Positions 7,096-8,294 of a stretch of DNA of 8,294 bases are shown piece by piece. This stretch comes from an uncultured Anaerolineaceae bacterium. Its GTDB lineage: Bacteria > Chloroflexota > Anaerolineae > Anaerolineales > Anaerolineaceae. Numbering within the stretch: position 1 is the stretch's first letter; each line of letters starts with the position of its first letter. The position numbers were made by a program, and so were the translations under genes. The stretch covers positions 1 through 8,294 of the forward strand of contig CALESS010000422.1 in the NCBI GenBank assembly GCA_937907495.1, given 5' to 3'. The notes under the pieces are model-generated. The model was not told where the DNA came from. It was given only the letters and a program-made list of their open reading frames with translations, and searched no databases.

Positions 7096-7101
7096 AGGAG
7101 G
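7096..7101 (+). promoter_or_regulatory. Perfect Shine-Dalgarno sequence fixing a GTG start
   Basis: AGGAGG is followed by 5 nt and then GTG at 7107. The overlapping ATG at 7105 is followed directly by TGA, so it cannot be the start. This is the strongest ribosome site in the window and implies high translation of the synthetase. Confidence 0.85.
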
Positions 7102-7106
7102 AGAAT

Positions 7107-8294
7107 GTGAACAAAGAGAGTTTGATTGGTCTGATGCGGCCCAAGACGATTGCCATCGTGGGTGCATCCACCACACCCGGAAAAATTGGGTATACCGTTT
7201 TAAAGAATTTGTTGGCGAGCAATTACGAAGGCAAGATTTATCCCATCAATCCTGCCGCAGATGAAATCCTGGGGTTAAAAGTCTACCCCACCATCAGCGA
7301 TGTGCCGGATTCCATTGATGCTGCAGTAATTGTCGTGCCCGCAAAGATGGTCATTCAGATGGCAGATGAATGTGGTAAGAAGGGTGTCAAAGGCCTGATC
7401 GTAATCACCTCGGGCTTTAGCGAGGTTGGCCGCCGCGATCTGGAAGAAGAACTGGTCACCACCTCCCACCGCTACGGAATGCGCGTCCTCGGGCCAAACA
7501 TCGTTGGCAACCTGTCCAATTCGGAAAAGCTCAACGCCTCTTTCGCTCCATTCTTGCCGTTGCCCGGCAAAGCCACCCTGATTTCTCAATCCGGTGCGCT
7601 GCTCATCGCCATTGATGCCGCCACGTACACCCGCCGGGTAGGTTTTGACCGCCTGGTATCCATCGGTAATATGTCCGATGTGGATTTTGCTGACCTGGTG
7701 GAATTCCTGGATGACGACCCCAACACTTCCTGCATCACCCTCTACATCGAAGGCTTCAAAGATGGCCGCCGCTTCATCGAAGCTGCCCGCAAGTCTCGCA
7801 AGCCGATCATCGCCTTGAAAGCGGGCGTTTCAGCCCATGGTGCAGCCGCGGCTGCTTCCCATACTGGCTCGTTGGCCGGGGCTGCCAAAGTCTACGGAGC
7901 AGCCTTCCAGCAGGGTGGCGTGATCCAGGCGACCGATCTCGATAACTTGTTCGACCGCACCCTTGCGCTCTCCCTTCAGCCCCCCATGACCGGTGATAAC
8001 CTGCTCATCATCACCAATGGCGGCGGCGTGGGTGTGCTGGCAACGGATGCCGGTGAGCGTTACGATCTGCCCCTCAAATTCGCCCCGGCGGATGTTCAGG
8101 CAGAACTTAAGAAACACATGCCAGAATTCGGCTCCGCCAAAAACCCGGTGGATCTCACCGGCATGGCTGGCACCGATTGGTATAATGCCTCGGTCAAATT
8201 CTCCTACGCCCATGAGTGGGTGGATGGCCTGGTGGTTCTTTATTGTGAAACTGCCATGACCGACCCGATGGAGATTGCCCAGGGCATCCATCAG
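7107..8294 (+). CDS. ADP-forming acyl-CoA (acetyl-CoA) synthetase, CoA-binding part, 3' partial
   Basis: The open frame of 396 codons runs off the right edge. The enzyme family converts an acyl-CoA, ADP and phosphate to the acid, CoA and ATP through a phosphohistidine. Near the N-terminus is the CoA-binding Rossmann region (IAIVGASTTPGKIGYTVLKNL, 15-35, with IYPINPAADEILGLKVYPTI at 44-63). A succinyl-CoA-synthetase-like flavodoxin domain follows, with SQSGALL (160-166) and GNMSDVDFADLVEFL (187-201). SHTGSLAG (251-258) carries the expected phosphorylated His252 (codon 7860-7862). Then come ITNGGGVGVLATDA (302-315) and NPVDLTG (346-352), which lie in the third domain. The gene uses GTG with a perfect ribosome site. 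The part seen matches the alpha subunit. Whether the ATP-grasp beta part is fused or separate is outside the window. Acetyl-CoA is the likely substrate, but the exact acyl group is not visible. A related protein acetyltransferase (Pat-like) is the main alternative. Confidence 0.88.
   Translation, partial: MNKESLIGLMRPKTIAIVGASTTPGKIGYTVLKNLLASNYEGKIYPINPAADEILGLKVYPTISDVPDSIDAAVIVVPAKMVIQMADECGKKGVKGLIVITSGFSEVGRRDLEEELVTTSHRYGMRVLGPNIVGNLSNSEKLNASFAPFLPLPGKATLISQSGALLIAIDAATYTRRVGFDRLVSIGNMSDVDFADLVEFLDDDPNTSCITLYIEGFKDGRRFIEAARKSRKPIIALKAGVSAHGAAAAASHTGSLAGAAKVYGAAFQQGGVIQATDLDNLFDRTLALSLQPPMTGDNLLIITNGGGVGVLATDAGERYDLPLKFAPADVQAELKKHMPEFGSAKNPVDLTGMAGTDWYNASVKFSYAHEWVDGLVVLYCETAMTDPMEIAQGIHQ

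Noticed and set aside
7830..8291. 153-residue open frame on the minus strand over the acyl-CoA synthetase
   Set aside because: The plus strand carries the phosphohistidine motif and continuous homology, so the minus frame is a shadow.

Overview
The window reads as an ordinary bacterial chromosome segment, about 55% GC by eye, that is almost fully coding. It holds eight protein genes. The secD gene is cut by the left edge and a CoA-binding acyl-CoA synthetase gene is cut by the right edge. There are no RNA genes, insertion sequences, phage genes or CRISPR arrays. The mix of genes suggests an anaerobic, amino-acid-using Chloroflexota (Anaerolineae-like) bacterium: SecD/SecF with a Pro/Thr-rich SecD insert, an SDR-type threonine dehydrogenase, a class II glycerate kinase, an ADP-forming acyl-CoA synthetase and a divergent M23-like protein. 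This assignment is inference, since no marker gene fixes the lineage.

Layout. (1) 1-2303: the secD-secF operon for the protein export motor, closed by a clear intrinsic terminator. (2) 2354-5013: a rightward unit of an SDR-type L-threonine 3-dehydrogenase, an unrecognised 185-residue protein and a D-2-hydroxyacid dehydrogenase (glyoxylate/hydroxypyruvate reductase type). The last two genes are only 4 nt apart. (3) 5020-6366, minus strand: glycerate 2-kinase, converging on the dehydrogenase with 6 nt between stop codons. (4) 6445-7011: a cytoplasmic M23/LytM-fold protein that keeps the zinc ligands but has lost both catalytic histidines. (5) 7107 to the end: the CoA-binding/phosphohistidine part of an ADP-forming acyl-CoA synthetase with a very strong ribosome binding site.

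How the genes may work together. Hydroxypyruvate reductase and glycerate kinase are consecutive steps (hydroxypyruvate to D-glycerate to 2-phosphoglycerate). Threonine dehydrogenase yields 2-amino-3-oxobutyrate, which a ligase elsewhere would split into glycine and acetyl-CoA. An ADP-forming acetyl-CoA synthetase could then make ATP from that acetyl-CoA. The right two thirds can therefore be read as a loose threonine/serine/glycine catabolism neighbourhood, although the genes lie in at least three transcription units. I see no defence or mobile system. The least explained items are the unknown protein at 3474-4031, with a possible internal duplication, and the pseudo-enzyme-like M23 protein at 6445-7011.
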